A stretch of DNA of 64,000 nt. Origin: Ruminococcus sp. (GTDB lineage: Bacteria; Bacillota; Clostridia; Oscillospirales; Ruminococcaceae). Location: assembly GCA_021199375.1 (NCBI GenBank), contig JAJQIB010000013.1, positions 1-64,000 on the forward strand. The letters run 5' to 3'. Positions 50,408-57,738 of the stretch are shown piece after piece (positions within the stretch are counted from its first letter, which is position 1; the number at the start of each line of letters is the position of its first letter). The notes beneath the pieces were generated by a model that worked only from the letters and a program-made list of their open reading frames with translations, ran no database searches and had not been told where the DNA came from. A program made the position numbers and the translations under genes.

Positions 50408-50436
50408 ATTATACCCGATTTTTATCGATTTGTCAA
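50408..50436 (-). promoter_or_regulatory. Consensus promoter pointing into the end of the ATPase gene
   Basis: TTGACA (50431-50436), 17-bp spacer, TATAAT (50408-50413). The upstream bases AAACCCTC-TTGACAAATC match the promoter of ncRNA copy 2. No gene follows; the RNA would be antisense to the ABC ATPase gene. Confidence 0.55.
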
Positions 50437-50469
50437 GAGGGTTTGAACATTTTTTTTACAATAAATAAT

Positions 50470-50503
50470 CAAAGCCGGCAGAAGCTTGCCGGCTTTGTTT
50501 TGT
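50470..50503 (+). terminator. Terminator of the GntR/ABC operon
   Basis: 11-bp arms caaagccggca/tgccggctttg (50470-50480, 50487-50497) then TTTTG. An identical block of about 50 bp occurs at 53745-53790. Confidence 0.85.
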
Positions 50504-50504
50504 A

Positions 50505-50599
50505 TTTAAAGCGGAGCGAAGCGAGATATGCTTGTTGTACGAGCTTGTTCGTACCAATCTCAGTGAGCTGACCGCCGCCTTAGAGGCGGGGGACATCAT
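50505..50599 (+). mobile_element. Palindrome-rich non-autonomous repeat, copy B (short)
   Basis: About 95 bp with the same ends as copies A and C. The left arm holds GTACGA/TCGTAC inside GAGAT...ATCTC. The middle TTTCAGTGGGG hairpin found in A and C is missing. A TTGAAC-16-TATAAT promoter (50606-50633) reads into its right end on the minus strand, as with copy A. Confidence 0.65.
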
Positions 50600-50651
50600 A
50601 CATTTATTATACCCTTATTTTCACTCTGTTCAAAAAATATATAAAAGTATA

Positions 50652-50680
50652 TTGACAAGGTTTTGAAATAATGCTATAAT
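50652..50680 (+). promoter_or_regulatory. Sigma-A promoter of gene 50735-51310
   Basis: TTGACA (50652-50657), 17-bp spacer, TATAAT (50675-50680). Confidence 0.85.
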
Positions 50681-50734
50681 ATATTTTTGGGATATTATTC
50701 CATATTTAAATAATATAGTAAGGGAGTAAAAGAA

Positions 50735-51310
50735 ATGAAGTTTAAAGAGATGAATCCTAAAGAAAAAGCACGTAGAATCGTTGGTATTTGTATTCTCACT
50801 GTAATTGTTGTTTTTTTATTGATTAACATTGCATGGCTTGTTTTTTTGCAAAGTGTGTGCTCTAAAAATGCGGAGGCATTAGGATTTAGTGACTTCAACG
50901 CATTTTCATATCTTTGTAATATGGATGATGATATCTACAATGTAAGCTTGAAGGACGAAGAAAACGAAGTGTCGTTTCATGCTTACTTTCCGAATTATCT
51001 TGAATTTAGCTGTGTTCTCGATTGCACGGCTTTCTCAAATGGTGAAAATTCGGACGAGGGTTTAGAGGTGACGGTATCATGGTTTGCAAGCAAGAAAATT
51101 ACAGCGACCTGCAGCGAGCTTGTGTTTGAAGGTATGACAGACAGAGGGTATGAAACCGAATATGATACTCACGAATTTAAGGTTGACAGCAATCTTGAAT
51201 TATCCGATGATTACAGCAGTGAGGAAATAGAGCTTTTTAATGCTAGTCTGGATAAATTCAAAGAGCAAAAGCAGCCTATGATTGAGGTGTGGGGAGAGGA
51301 TATTTTTTGA
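50735..51310 (+). CDS. Membrane-anchored protein of a two-permease module
   Basis: A 191-residue protein with one N-terminal membrane helix (about 14-38) and an extracytoplasmic acidic domain. I do not recognise the family. The SD aagggag is before the ATG. It has its own consensus promoter and is followed after 130 bp by a permease pair. The analogous position in the module at 59.8-62.7 kb is held by a secreted protein, so it may be the substrate or sensor of the permeases. Confidence 0.65.
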   Translation: MKFKEMNPKEKARRIVGICILTVIVVFLLINIAWLVFLQSVCSKNAEALGFSDFNAFSYLCNMDDDIYNVSLKDEENEVSFHAYFPNYLEFSCVLDCTAFSNGENSDEGLEVTVSWFASKKITATCSELVFEGMTDRGYETEYDTHEFKVDSNLELSDDYSSEEIELFNASLDKFKEQKQPMIEVWGEDIF

Positions 51311-51384
51311 GATTTGTGAATACAAACAAAAAAAAATATATGGCAATGATTTTTTAGCTAAAATGTTGAAATTATTGAAATAAA

Positions 51385-51413
51385 TTGACAATGAAAAAAT
51401 ATTGTGTTATAAT
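51385..51413 (+). promoter_or_regulatory. Sigma-A promoter of the permease pair
   Basis: TTGACA (51385-51390), 17-bp spacer, TATAAT (51408-51413). Confidence 0.8.
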
Positions 51414-51441
51414 AAATACAAGTAAGGAAGGACAGATAAAT

Positions 51442-52480
51442 ATGCTGCAAATAATGAAAAGCAATATTTACGCTTTAATTAAAAATCATTTTTTGGTGGT
51501 TACAATTTTCACAATCAGCATATTTGTATCAATTCTTACCTTGTTTTATTCTCTTGGCTCCTGTATTTCAACAGTCAGAGAACAGGAAACGTTTGATATT
51601 TCAAAGCTTTCTTTTACCCTTACCCTTGATGATACCGCTGAGTTTTCAAAGCTGGAGGATTCTGTTGCTAAGGCGGATAAAATTTCAGGAGTAGACAATG
51701 TGAGAATTACTCTTGAAAGCAATGATGCAGATATTTATTATTATTATGAGGATTATGATTACAATATATCATTTGGCAATGGTTTTGACGGCAATGATAG
51801 TAATCAAAATAATCATAGGTACATTAACGACTTTTGGCGGAGAAGAAATTGGCAGTATGGTCACAATAGAAAATGTCGAATATCTAGTAGTGGGTAAAAG
51901 AAATTACGAGGACTTTTGTGAGGTGAATTTTTCTTCGCTTAGTAATTTGAAAAATATTTCTGAGGTTACTGTGATATTAAAGCATCCTCCTACAACGGCA
52001 AAAAAGAACAGTTTATACACTGAGCTGTCTGGGCTTTTTCCTGATGCTCAGATTACTGTTCCTGAAGGCACTGATGTTTTTTCTGATTATGCTTCAAATT
52101 CGAGCATTTACATTACAATTGCACTTGTTGCTATGTCATTGATTAATATCTCGTATTTATATAGCTATTTGCTGAGACGCAGAAAAAACACCTATGCTAT
52201 TTATCAAATATGTGGATGTACAAAGCTTAAGGGAGCTTGTATTTTTCTTTTTGAGCTTTTAATACTTACGATAGCACCATTTATAGCGGCACTGCTTATT
52301 TATCGGCTTTTCTTGGAAAAATATATTATAAATGATTATACCTATGTTTATCGCTTAACTAATATAGGAATGCTTGCAATAAGCCTTGTCTTTTTTCTTA
52401 TTTTGCTTGCCGCCTTTATTCCAACGATTATATCCTATTGTTCACAAACTCCTAAGCAGCTGCAGGCAAATAAGGGGTGA
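51442..52480 (+). pseudogene. FtsX-type ABC permease A, split by a frameshift
   Basis: The N-terminal part runs in one frame from the ATG at 51442 (SD aaggaagga) through a membrane helix into an extracytoplasmic domain (to about D-S-N-Q-N-N). The rest (G-T-L-T-T-F-G-G-E-E-I-G onward, with three more membrane helices) continues in the +1 frame to 52480. The switch lies between about 51795 and 51840, so one extra base or a loss of two bases broke the gene, unless it is a sequencing error. The motif I-Y-Q-I-C-G-C-T-K-L-K near the second helix matches permease A of the other module (60987-62213). Confidence 0.8.
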
Positions 52481-53721
52481 GAAAATTGATTAAAATAACA
52501 TATAAGATTATAAGAGATCGTCTGAGCGCTTTTTTGATAATTACTTTTCTCTTATCGCTTTCATTAATCGCCTTTAACATAATGATTAATGCCGTTGTAA
52601 GTAATCTGAGCTCTTATAATATTGTTAAGAACATTGATGACCTAAATTATCTTTATTTTCAGCCTGAGGATACCGAGATTACAGTTAGAATGTCAGATGA
52701 CGTTTCCTCTGAAGATCTTATGTCAACTGATGAAATACGTCAAAAGGCTTTATCTGAAATTAATGGAGTTGAAAGAACTGTCGAGCCCTTGGCTGTCGAC
52801 GGATATATAGATACATCACTAATATCACAAGATTATATATCTATAAGAACGTTGGATTCATATTTAGCTGACAAAATCGAAATACCATTAAGTGAAGGAA
52901 GGTGGTATGACGATTCAACAGACGACGGTGTCTTAAATGTAGTAATCTCTCAAGATTCTAATTCCTTAAAGGTTTCGGATACCTTCGAGCTTATTTTGTC
53001 TGATGATGCTTCAATCACCGTTAGGGTATGCGGTATTATAGATGATCCGGCATATGAATTTAACCTTGGCACGTCAGGTGATGATCTATGTTCTCTTGAC
53101 CTTATACGAGAGTATTGTGCTGCAGATAATGATATGAGTCCTTTGATTTACTGTTCACAAACAGCACTTACGCAATTGGTTGACGAGAATTTTATCTATG
53201 CGTCAAATAAAAACTGTGTAATTATCTTTGATTCAAGCTTGTCTGATTCTTTGCTGTTAGAAAATATCAATACACTTTCTCAGTATGGATATGTTACTGA
53301 TAAAAACGAATTAAAGGAACAAACAAATGAGCAAATAAGAATTGCACTGATTCAATACCTGCCGACAGCAGTATTTTTACTTCTTATAGGTGTTGTAGGT
53401 CTTATTTCGAACACAATACTTAATATTTTAAATTACAGACGGCATTTCGCTATATTTTACATATGCGGTTCAACGTGGAAGGAATGTGCATTCATTAATA
53501 TTCTATATATTATTTTTTCTATTGTCCTATCGCTCGCTGCTTTAAGCGGATATTTCACTGTGAAAATGCTTTCTGACAATACAAGCTTTAAGGACAGCAT
53601 TAGCTTTGTAAATATCCTTGCTTCCTCAAGTCTTTGTGTTTTGCTGCTAATCGTTTGCGGATTAACACCTTTTTTTCTTATGAAAAAAACTCCTCCCGCA
53701 CAATCACTTTCGTGGGAATGA
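52477..53721 (+). CDS. FtsX-type ABC permease B
   Basis: A 414-residue permease with an N-terminal membrane helix (about 18-40), an extracytoplasmic domain to about 285, and three C-terminal helices: the ABC3/FtsX-MacB topology. The segment F-A-I-F-Y-I-C-G-S-T-W-K-E-C is close to one in permease B at 59806-60987. The start is either the GTG at 52477 (GTGA overlap with the previous stop) or the TTG at 52486, which has the better-spaced aagggg. No ATPase gene is beside it. Confidence 0.82.
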   Translation: MRKLIKITYKIIRDRLSAFLIITFLLSLSLIAFNIMINAVVSNLSSYNIVKNIDDLNYLYFQPEDTEITVRMSDDVSSEDLMSTDEIRQKALSEINGVERTVEPLAVDGYIDTSLISQDYISIRTLDSYLADKIEIPLSEGRWYDDSTDDGVLNVVISQDSNSLKVSDTFELILSDDASITVRVCGIIDDPAYEFNLGTSGDDLCSLDLIREYCAADNDMSPLIYCSQTALTQLVDENFIYASNKNCVIIFDSSLSDSLLLENINTLSQYGYVTDKNELKEQTNEQIRIALIQYLPTAVFLLLIGVVGLISNTILNILNYRRHFAIFYICGSTWKECAFINILYIIFSIVLSLAALSGYFTVKMLSDNTSFKDSISFVNILASSSLCVLLLIVCGLTPFFLMKKTPPAQSLSWE

Positions 53722-53744
53722 TAATTGTATGATTGAAGCTCAGA

Positions 53745-53949
53745 ATAAATAATCAAAGCCGGCAGAAGCTTGCCGGCTTTGTTTTGTATTTAACTGATTT
53801 TTATAGTCGCTCTGGTCGACCAACTTCTAAAGAGTGCATACTATACTTTCAAGTAGCAGTGAACCACAGAGTTTCGGATACGCTCGATTCTAAAGAATCT
53901 GCCCCTAAAGTGTCAGTCACACTAAGAAAAGCGACGGATCCCTTTTCTC
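53745..53949 (-). ncRNA. Unidentified stand-alone noncoding RNA, copy 2
   Basis: Paralogue of the RNA at 9648-9832, on the opposite strand. The hairpin at 53901-53932 is 31/32 identical to 9666-9697. GTATCCGAAAC recurs at 53871-53881, and AGTTGGTCG...GCGACTATAAA at about 53802-53827. The hairpin GATTC/GAATC (53885-53898) takes the place of CACATT/AATGTG in copy 1, so pairing is kept while sequence changes. The 3' end is the stem 53754-53764/53771-53781, shared with the convergent permease operon. No gene follows in its direction, so it is not a cis leader. Confidence 0.78.
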
Positions 53950-53955
53950 GATTAT

Positions 53956-53984
53956 ATTATACTTCATTTTCTTGGATTTGTCAA
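53956..53984 (-). promoter_or_regulatory. Sigma-A promoter of ncRNA copy 2
   Basis: TTGACA (53979-53984), 17-bp spacer, TATAAT (53956-53961). Confidence 0.85.
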
Positions 53985-54001
53985 GAGGGTTTTTCAAATA
54001 T

Positions 54002-54469
54002 TTATGCTCGGTACACTAAGCAGGAATAAACCACCTCCCTTGCCTGTAGGTCAAGCATTTTTTCAATCCTTGCAATTTGCAGAAAATCACCTCTCTTGCG
54101 TGCAAGCTTTAAATCCTCTGCGTGCTCGCTCCAGCGCTCTACCTGAGCCTGCACCTCGTTAAGCACCTTTAAGTCTAGGCTCCACAGGTACTGAAAAATA
54201 GCGTTTTCATTTACAAGCTCGGTGAATTTGCTTGGATTATGCGCCATGACATAATTTACATGGTACTTAATCGCCTCTGAAAAAAATTCGTACTCACACC
54301 ATTCGCCGTGTAAATTAACAGAAATATCGCCATCATAATACTCAAGCAGGGTTTTTATCATCGTGACATTGTGATAGCTCTTAACAAGACATCTTTTCGT
54401 GTCAAGCTCGCAAATAGGCACCTCCCTTCCGTTAGCGTCAAATATCCTCTCCTTGCTTTTAATAATCAC
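54002..54469 (-). CDS. Hypothetical protein, second gene of a repressed pair
   Basis: A 155-residue soluble protein, mixed alpha/beta in the first third and helical after that (V-L-N-E-V-Q-A-Q-V-E-R-W-S-E-H). I do not recognise it. The start is GTG at 54467-54469, because ggagg lies 6 nt before it and the previous stop is at 54471-54473; ATG starts further upstream lie inside that gene. It is tightly coupled to the 106-residue gene upstream. Together they are behind a promoter that contains an ATGACGTCAT palindrome, so they look like a regulated two-gene cassette. Confidence 0.65.
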   Translation of the reverse strand: MIIKSKERIFDANGREVPICELDTKRCLVKSYHNVTMIKTLLEYYDGDISVNLHGEWCEYEFFSEAIKYHVNYVMAHNPSKFTELVNENAIFQYLWSLDLKVLNEVQAQVERWSEHAEDLKLARKRGDFLQIARIEKMLDLQAREVVYSCLVYRA

Positions 54470-54470
54470 T

Positions 54471-54791
54471 TCACACACCTCCCTTCTCGTCATTTTGATA
54501 CAGCTGCAGCAAATTAAACCTTTTGCCATCAGTTAAATCATAGCATGTAAGCTTTGTCACATACGGACTAAACCAGCTCTCCTTATACAACACCCTACAG
54601 ATATCATCTATTTTCTTAATGCCATGTACCTTGCTACACTTGTAGGTGAAATTAAGCCTTGCCTCGTTATAAAGTCCCTCATGTGTAAGGCACTTGATAA
54701 TCATTGAATAAATCATACTAATCTCATACCTATGCTCACTGAGAATTTTAAGCTCATCAAATTCCATTTCAAGCTTGTAAATATGTCTCAT
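54471..54791 (-). CDS. Hypothetical protein, first gene of a repressed pair
   Basis: A 106-residue soluble protein (M-R-H-I-Y-K-L-E-M-E-F-D-E-L), not recognised. It has several Cys and Tyr residues and no membrane segment. The SD taggagg precedes the ATG at 54791. The promoter is a perfect TTGACA-17-TATAAT with a palindromic operator in its spacer. The size and pairing recall toxin-antitoxin or plasmid-type accessory genes, but no family motif supports that. Confidence 0.65.
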   Translation of the reverse strand: MRHIYKLEMEFDELKILSEHRYEISMIYSMIIKCLTHEGLYNEARLNFTYKCSKVHGIKKIDDICRVLYKESWFSPYVTKLTCYDLTDGKRFNLLQLYQNDEKGGV

Positions 54792-54829
54792 AGCAATTCG
54801 CCTCCTACAGGTTTGCTTTTTCTACATTT

Positions 54830-54858
54830 ATTATACAACAATGACGTCATTGTGTCAA
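54830..54858 (-). promoter_or_regulatory. Promoter of the 54.0-54.8 kb gene pair with operator in its spacer
   Basis: TTGACA (54853-54858), 17-bp spacer, TATAAT (54830-54835). The palindrome AATGACGTCATT occupies 54840-54851, between the hexamers. Confidence 0.85.
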
Positions 54859-54932
54859 GAGATTTTTGAAAAAAATTATGTACAAACATTCTCAACACTT
54901 TTGTGCATAATAGCATAATGACAATAAACAGC

Positions 54933-54961
54933 TTGACAGAGGCTCGCATTTTGCGTATAAT
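54933..54961 (+). promoter_or_regulatory. Promoter of the zinc-ribbon/RHH gene
   Basis: TTGACA (54933-54938), 17-bp spacer, TATAAT (54956-54961). Confidence 0.85.
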
Positions 54962-54976
54962 AAATATATAATAGAT

Positions 54977-54986
54977 ATGACGTCAT
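54977..54986 (+). promoter_or_regulatory. Second ATGACGTCAT operator
   Basis: The same 10-bp palindrome as at 54841-54850, about 10 bp downstream of the predicted start of the RHH transcript. I found no third copy in the window. Candidate binding site of the RHH protein. Confidence 0.65.
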
Positions 54987-55009
54987 TAGCCACGAGAGGA
55001 GAATACAAA

Positions 55010-55294
55010 TTGCCATACACCATAACATGTAAAAGCTGCGGTAAGAGCTTCGAGAGCGATTCGAGTCGCACACAGTATTGTGACGCCTGCCGCAAGACAA
55101 TGAGAGGAAGAACCAACACCGCATACAGAGATAGAACCTACGACAGAGCCACCTTCTATATGCCCAAGGGCAATAAGGAGTACTACCAATCGATTGCGGC
55201 GCATTTTGGTATGAGCCTTAACGAATTTATTACAACAGCTATTAACGAGTATATGGACAAGCTCGAAAAGGACGGTAAATTTAAAGACAAGTGA
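55010..55294 (+). CDS. Zinc-ribbon plus ribbon-helix-helix DNA-binding protein
   Basis: A 94-residue protein. The N-terminal zinc ribbon is C7-x-x-C10...C24-x-x-C27. A CopG/Arc-like ribbon-helix-helix follows at about 45-85 (R-A-T-F-Y-M-P-K-G strand, then I-A-A-H-F-G-M-S-L-N-E-F-I-T-T-A-I-N). The best start is TTG at 55010-55012 with aggag 8 nt upstream. It is probably a repressor of itself and of the divergent gene pair through the two ATGACGTCAT sites. RHH proteins often act as antitoxins or plasmid/phage regulators. Confidence 0.75.
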   Translation: MPYTITCKSCGKSFESDSSRTQYCDACRKTMRGRTNTAYRDRTYDRATFYMPKGNKEYYQSIAAHFGMSLNEFITTAINEYMDKLEKDGKFKDK

Positions 55295-55320
55295 AATTAC
55301 AAAAAAATCAAATCATTCAC

Positions 55321-55349
55321 TTGACAAAGTAAGGATTTTGATGTATAAT
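55321..55349 (+). promoter_or_regulatory. Sigma-A promoter of the repeat transcript
   Basis: TTGACA (55321-55326), 17-bp spacer, TATAAT (55344-55349): perfect consensus, although no gene follows for over 1 kb in this direction. Confidence 0.8.
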
Positions 55350-55355
55350 AAGTAA

Positions 55356-56040
55356 GGATGGAGTTAATAAATCCATCGTACACTCGAATATGGGTATTAA
55401 TTCAGTAATTCATGTTCCTTTAAATTAAATTTTTATGATTGCTATTCACTCGCAATATGGGTATTAAAACGTTTCCAGTGTGTAATTGTTCATTTCTTCA
55501 AACATATAGCAACTCACTTCGCATATGGGTATAAGCAAAAACCAAACAGCAGTACAAGAGAAACAAAACAACGTTTGGAAGTTTTACGGTTTGCGTAAGC
55601 AAATTGCGCGCGCGATATATGCGCGCAAAGTAAAACTTGTAGGGCTTGCACACAAAGTAAAAGCTCAAACGAACGTTTGAGCAAGCCCAACTCACTCGCA
55701 ATATGGGTATTAAAACGTTTCCAGTGTGTAATTGTTCATTTCTTCAAACATATAGCAACTCACTTCGCATATGGGTATAAGCAAAAACCAAACAGCAGTA
55801 CAAGAGAAACAAAACAACGTTTGGAAGTTTTACGGTTTGCGTAAGCAAATTGCGCGCGCGATATATGCGCGCAAAGTAAAACTTGTAGGGCTTGCACACA
55901 AAGTAAAAGCTCAAACGAACGTTTGAGCAAGCCCAACTCGCAATATGGGTATAAAAAATCAAGCAAAACTTATTACCAAACGCAAAAAATCCGCCGGAGG
56001 CTATTTAGCTCATCCAGCGGATTCTTCTTTATTTTATTTT
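55356..56040 (+). ncRNA. Candidate structured noncoding transcript with repeats
   Basis: A unit bounded by a perfect promoter and a terminator (55988-56023: 11-bp stem with one mismatch, then T-rich sequence), without a credible reading frame. It contains six copies of a motif around ATATGGGTAT (starts 55388, 55455, 55523, 55701, 55769, 55943) and two identical folded modules. Each module chains stems 55542-55547/55573-55578, 55579-55587/55630-55638 (enclosing hairpins 55590-55603 and 55604-55628), and 55642-55649/55681-55688 (enclosing 55665-55680), given here for module 1. The function is unknown; a DNA-level role such as a recombination or replication site is also possible. Confidence 0.6.
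55448..55939 (+). repeat. Perfect 246-bp tandem duplication
   Basis: 55448-55693 and 55694-55939 read identically base for base as far as I can compare. A third partial copy (CTCGCAATATGGGTAT) follows. Each unit has two ATATGGGTAT motifs 68 bp apart and one folded module of about 150 bp. Confidence 0.93.
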
Positions 56041-56050
56041 ATAACCCAAG

Positions 56051-56335
56051 CATGATGTCCCCCACCTCTTAGGTAGGCGGTTGCAAGAACGGATGTTCTC
56101 GCTCCTTGTCTTTCAGTGGGGGGGGGTAAAACTAATTTCTCACCTGTCGGTTCGGTCGGTGCTTCTGCTTCGCAGAGGTGTCCACTGGACACCCGCACCC
56201 CACTGAAATCCAGCGGAGCCTGACGGCTCCTAATGCTTGCTTGTTGCCGTGCTTTAGCAAAGGCGGCTGTCAGCTCACGAGATTGGTACGAACAAGCTCG
56301 TACAACAAGCATATCTCGCTTCGCTCCGCTTTAAA
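56051..56335 (-). mobile_element. Palindrome-rich non-autonomous repeat, copy C (long)
   Basis: About 285 bp, reverse orientation to copies A and B, with the same ends (minus strand: TTTAAAGCGGAGCG... to ...GGGGGACATCAT). It keeps the left hairpin GTACGA/TCGTAC, identical to copy B, and the TTTCAGTGGGG/CCCCACTGAAA stem of copy A, inside which extra palindromes lie (for example GTGTCCACTGGACAC). Longest of the three and perhaps nearest the parent element. Confidence 0.65.
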
Positions 56336-56360
56336 AGTCATGAAAAAGGGAAAGGGACTT

Positions 56361-56522
56361 TTATTCCTCAACGCTCACCATCTCCCAGACCTCTTTTCTT
56401 CCTACAATTAGTGTCGGCATAATCATCGAGATAAGAATTGTCAGTACAATTAGAACAAGGCAAAGGCTAAGCTCAGATGTGCCTACTGTGATTACACTTT
56501 GACTAAGCCTGCCGCAAAGCGT
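56361..56522 (-). pseudogene. C-terminal fragment of an FtsX-type permease
   Basis: A 53-codon frame ends at 56361 and translates to a hydrophobic segment (S-L-C-L-V-L-I-V-L-T-I-L-I-S) followed by P-T-L-I-V-G-R-K-E-V-W-E-M-V. This has the form of the last helix and tail of the permeases at 52477 and 59806. It has no start codon or SD of its own, and a stop codon bounds it upstream. It lies just after the membrane protein gene at 56557 and beside repeat C, so it is probably a remnant of a third module. Confidence 0.6.
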
Positions 56523-56556
56523 TTAGGTATTTCATGTTATGACCTCGATTTTTGTG

Positions 56557-57738
56557 TTATTCTTGGTATTCGTATCTTTCAAGCGTATCTGAATTCATGT
56601 CGTAATAAATGACCTCTCCTGTTATTGCGTTTACATAAGCTGTTCTAAACTTCAAATAATTCGCTTCATAATTTTGTCCCTCGTAGTTTTGAAGAGTGAA
56701 GCTCCACATAGGTTCATATGTGTAAGATCCTTTTAGCCACTCAGATTCATACTCTTCTGAGAAAACATCCAATCCAGATTCAACATAACAGCAATATTTA
56801 AGTTCGCACTCACTTACTTTATAACCGCCGTTTGATGAAAGCGTATCAGAAAGAATTTGTTCAGCTTGAGATAAAGGAATTATTTCTTTAACATCTTCTA
56901 CTTCTTCCATTTGATAATAGCATCTGTTGTTAAAAAATTGAATGTCATCTTTTGCATTTAATGTGAGTTCAAAGTAAGATTCGTGCATATAATCATCTGC
57001 GTTAGCGGTAATGCCGCAATCATCAACTGCTACCCCGTCAATCATATGAGCATAGTGCATTACATACTCATAATCTTCATAATATTCACTTTTAACTACA
57101 GCAATGTCAGTTAGTTTAAGTTCTTCACCATCATTAAAATATCCGGTTAAATTTTTTTCTATGTAATCATCACAATATTCAATTGCTTCTTCTACAGGAT
57201 AATCCTCGCCAGATACCTTATAAGATACGCCGCTAAGATCGTCATTCGGATCTAATACCTTTTCGACAACTCTTTCATTCATATCAGCGTCGGCGTCGTC
57301 ATGTTTCCAGGTTATAAATGTGCCACCTGTGTAATATTCTCCACCGGAATTTTCTCCATAATAGATAGCAGTCCCAGACATACCCTCATAGTATTCTCTC
57401 ATTGACTCGTCAACTGTTTCTCCGGAAATAAGATATATTAAATCCTTGCATTTTTGAGCTTCTTCATCAGTTGCTTCACCTAAATTGTGAGAGCTTTTAA
57501 AAGTTACTACTTTGCTTATATCAGTATTTTTAACCGTACAATCAAATGTGAGATTGTCATGTTCCGAAAAGGTATAGTTTTCAAGCTCTTTGTTAGCTTC
57601 TTCTATGGTAACCATAATTGAATCCGTACCACTATTTGATTTTTTTACAAAATAGAAAGCGACAAGAAAAATGCCTAAAATCAGAATTGCGACAATAACA
57701 AAAGTAATAATTTTCTTTTTTATCACGTTTTTCCTCAT
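56557..57738 (-). CDS. Membrane-anchored extracytoplasmic protein with PepSY-like C-terminus
   Basis: A 393-residue protein with one N-terminal membrane helix (about 10-30) and a large acidic outer domain. The C-terminal part (P-M-W-S-F-T-L...A-Y-V-N-A-I-T-G-E-V-I-Y) resembles a PepSY/YycI-type fold and is similar in layout to the end of the lipoprotein at 58491-59714 (P-F-W-R-M-A-F...Y-L-I-N-C-E-S-G-E-A-V). It overlaps the stop of the secreted-protein gene by 4 nt (ATGA). The function is unknown; it is probably the sensor or partner of that secreted protein. Confidence 0.7.
   Translation of the reverse strand: MRKNVIKKKIITFVIVAILILGIFLVAFYFVKKSNSGTDSIMVTIEEANKELENYTFSEHDNLTFDCTVKNTDISKVVTFKSSHNLGEATDEEAQKCKDLIYLISGETVDESMREYYEGMSGTAIYYGENSGGEYYTGGTFITWKHDDADADMNERVVEKVLDPNDDLSGVSYKVSGEDYPVEEAIEYCDDYIEKNLTGYFNDGEELKLTDIAVVKSEYYEDYEYVMHYAHMIDGVAVDDCGITANADDYMHESYFELTLNAKDDIQFFNNRCYYQMEEVEDVKEIIPLSQAEQILSDTLSSNGGYKVSECELKYCCYVESGLDVFSEEYESEWLKGSYTYEPMWSFTLQNYEGQNYEANYLKFRTAYVNAITGEVIYYDMNSDTLERYEYQE

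Noticed and set aside
51795-51840. Programmed +1 frameshift
   Set aside because: No clear slippery sequence or stimulatory structure was seen; decay or error is simpler.
54840-54986. TGACGTCA as a eukaryotic CRE site
   Set aside because: The context is bacterial promoters; the match is coincidental and the RHH protein is the natural candidate binder.
55388-55950. CRISPR array suggested by repeats 67-68 bp apart
   Set aside because: The common motif is only about 20 bp, two intervals are 174-178 bp, two 'spacers' are identical through tandem duplication, and no cas genes are present.
55498-55962. Two identical leftward open frames of about 67-72 codons
   Set aside because: They are copies of the same duplicated noncoding unit, have no SD, and the translation has no protein-like features; the stems in the DNA explain the sequence better.
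55356-56040. Type III toxin-antitoxin RNA (ToxI-like repeats)
   Set aside because: Repeat lengths do not match the usual short ToxI units, and neither nearby protein resembles ToxN.
56034-56312. Leftward 92-codon frame over repeat C
   Set aside because: It lies entirely in the palindromic repeat, has no SD and no protein-like pattern.
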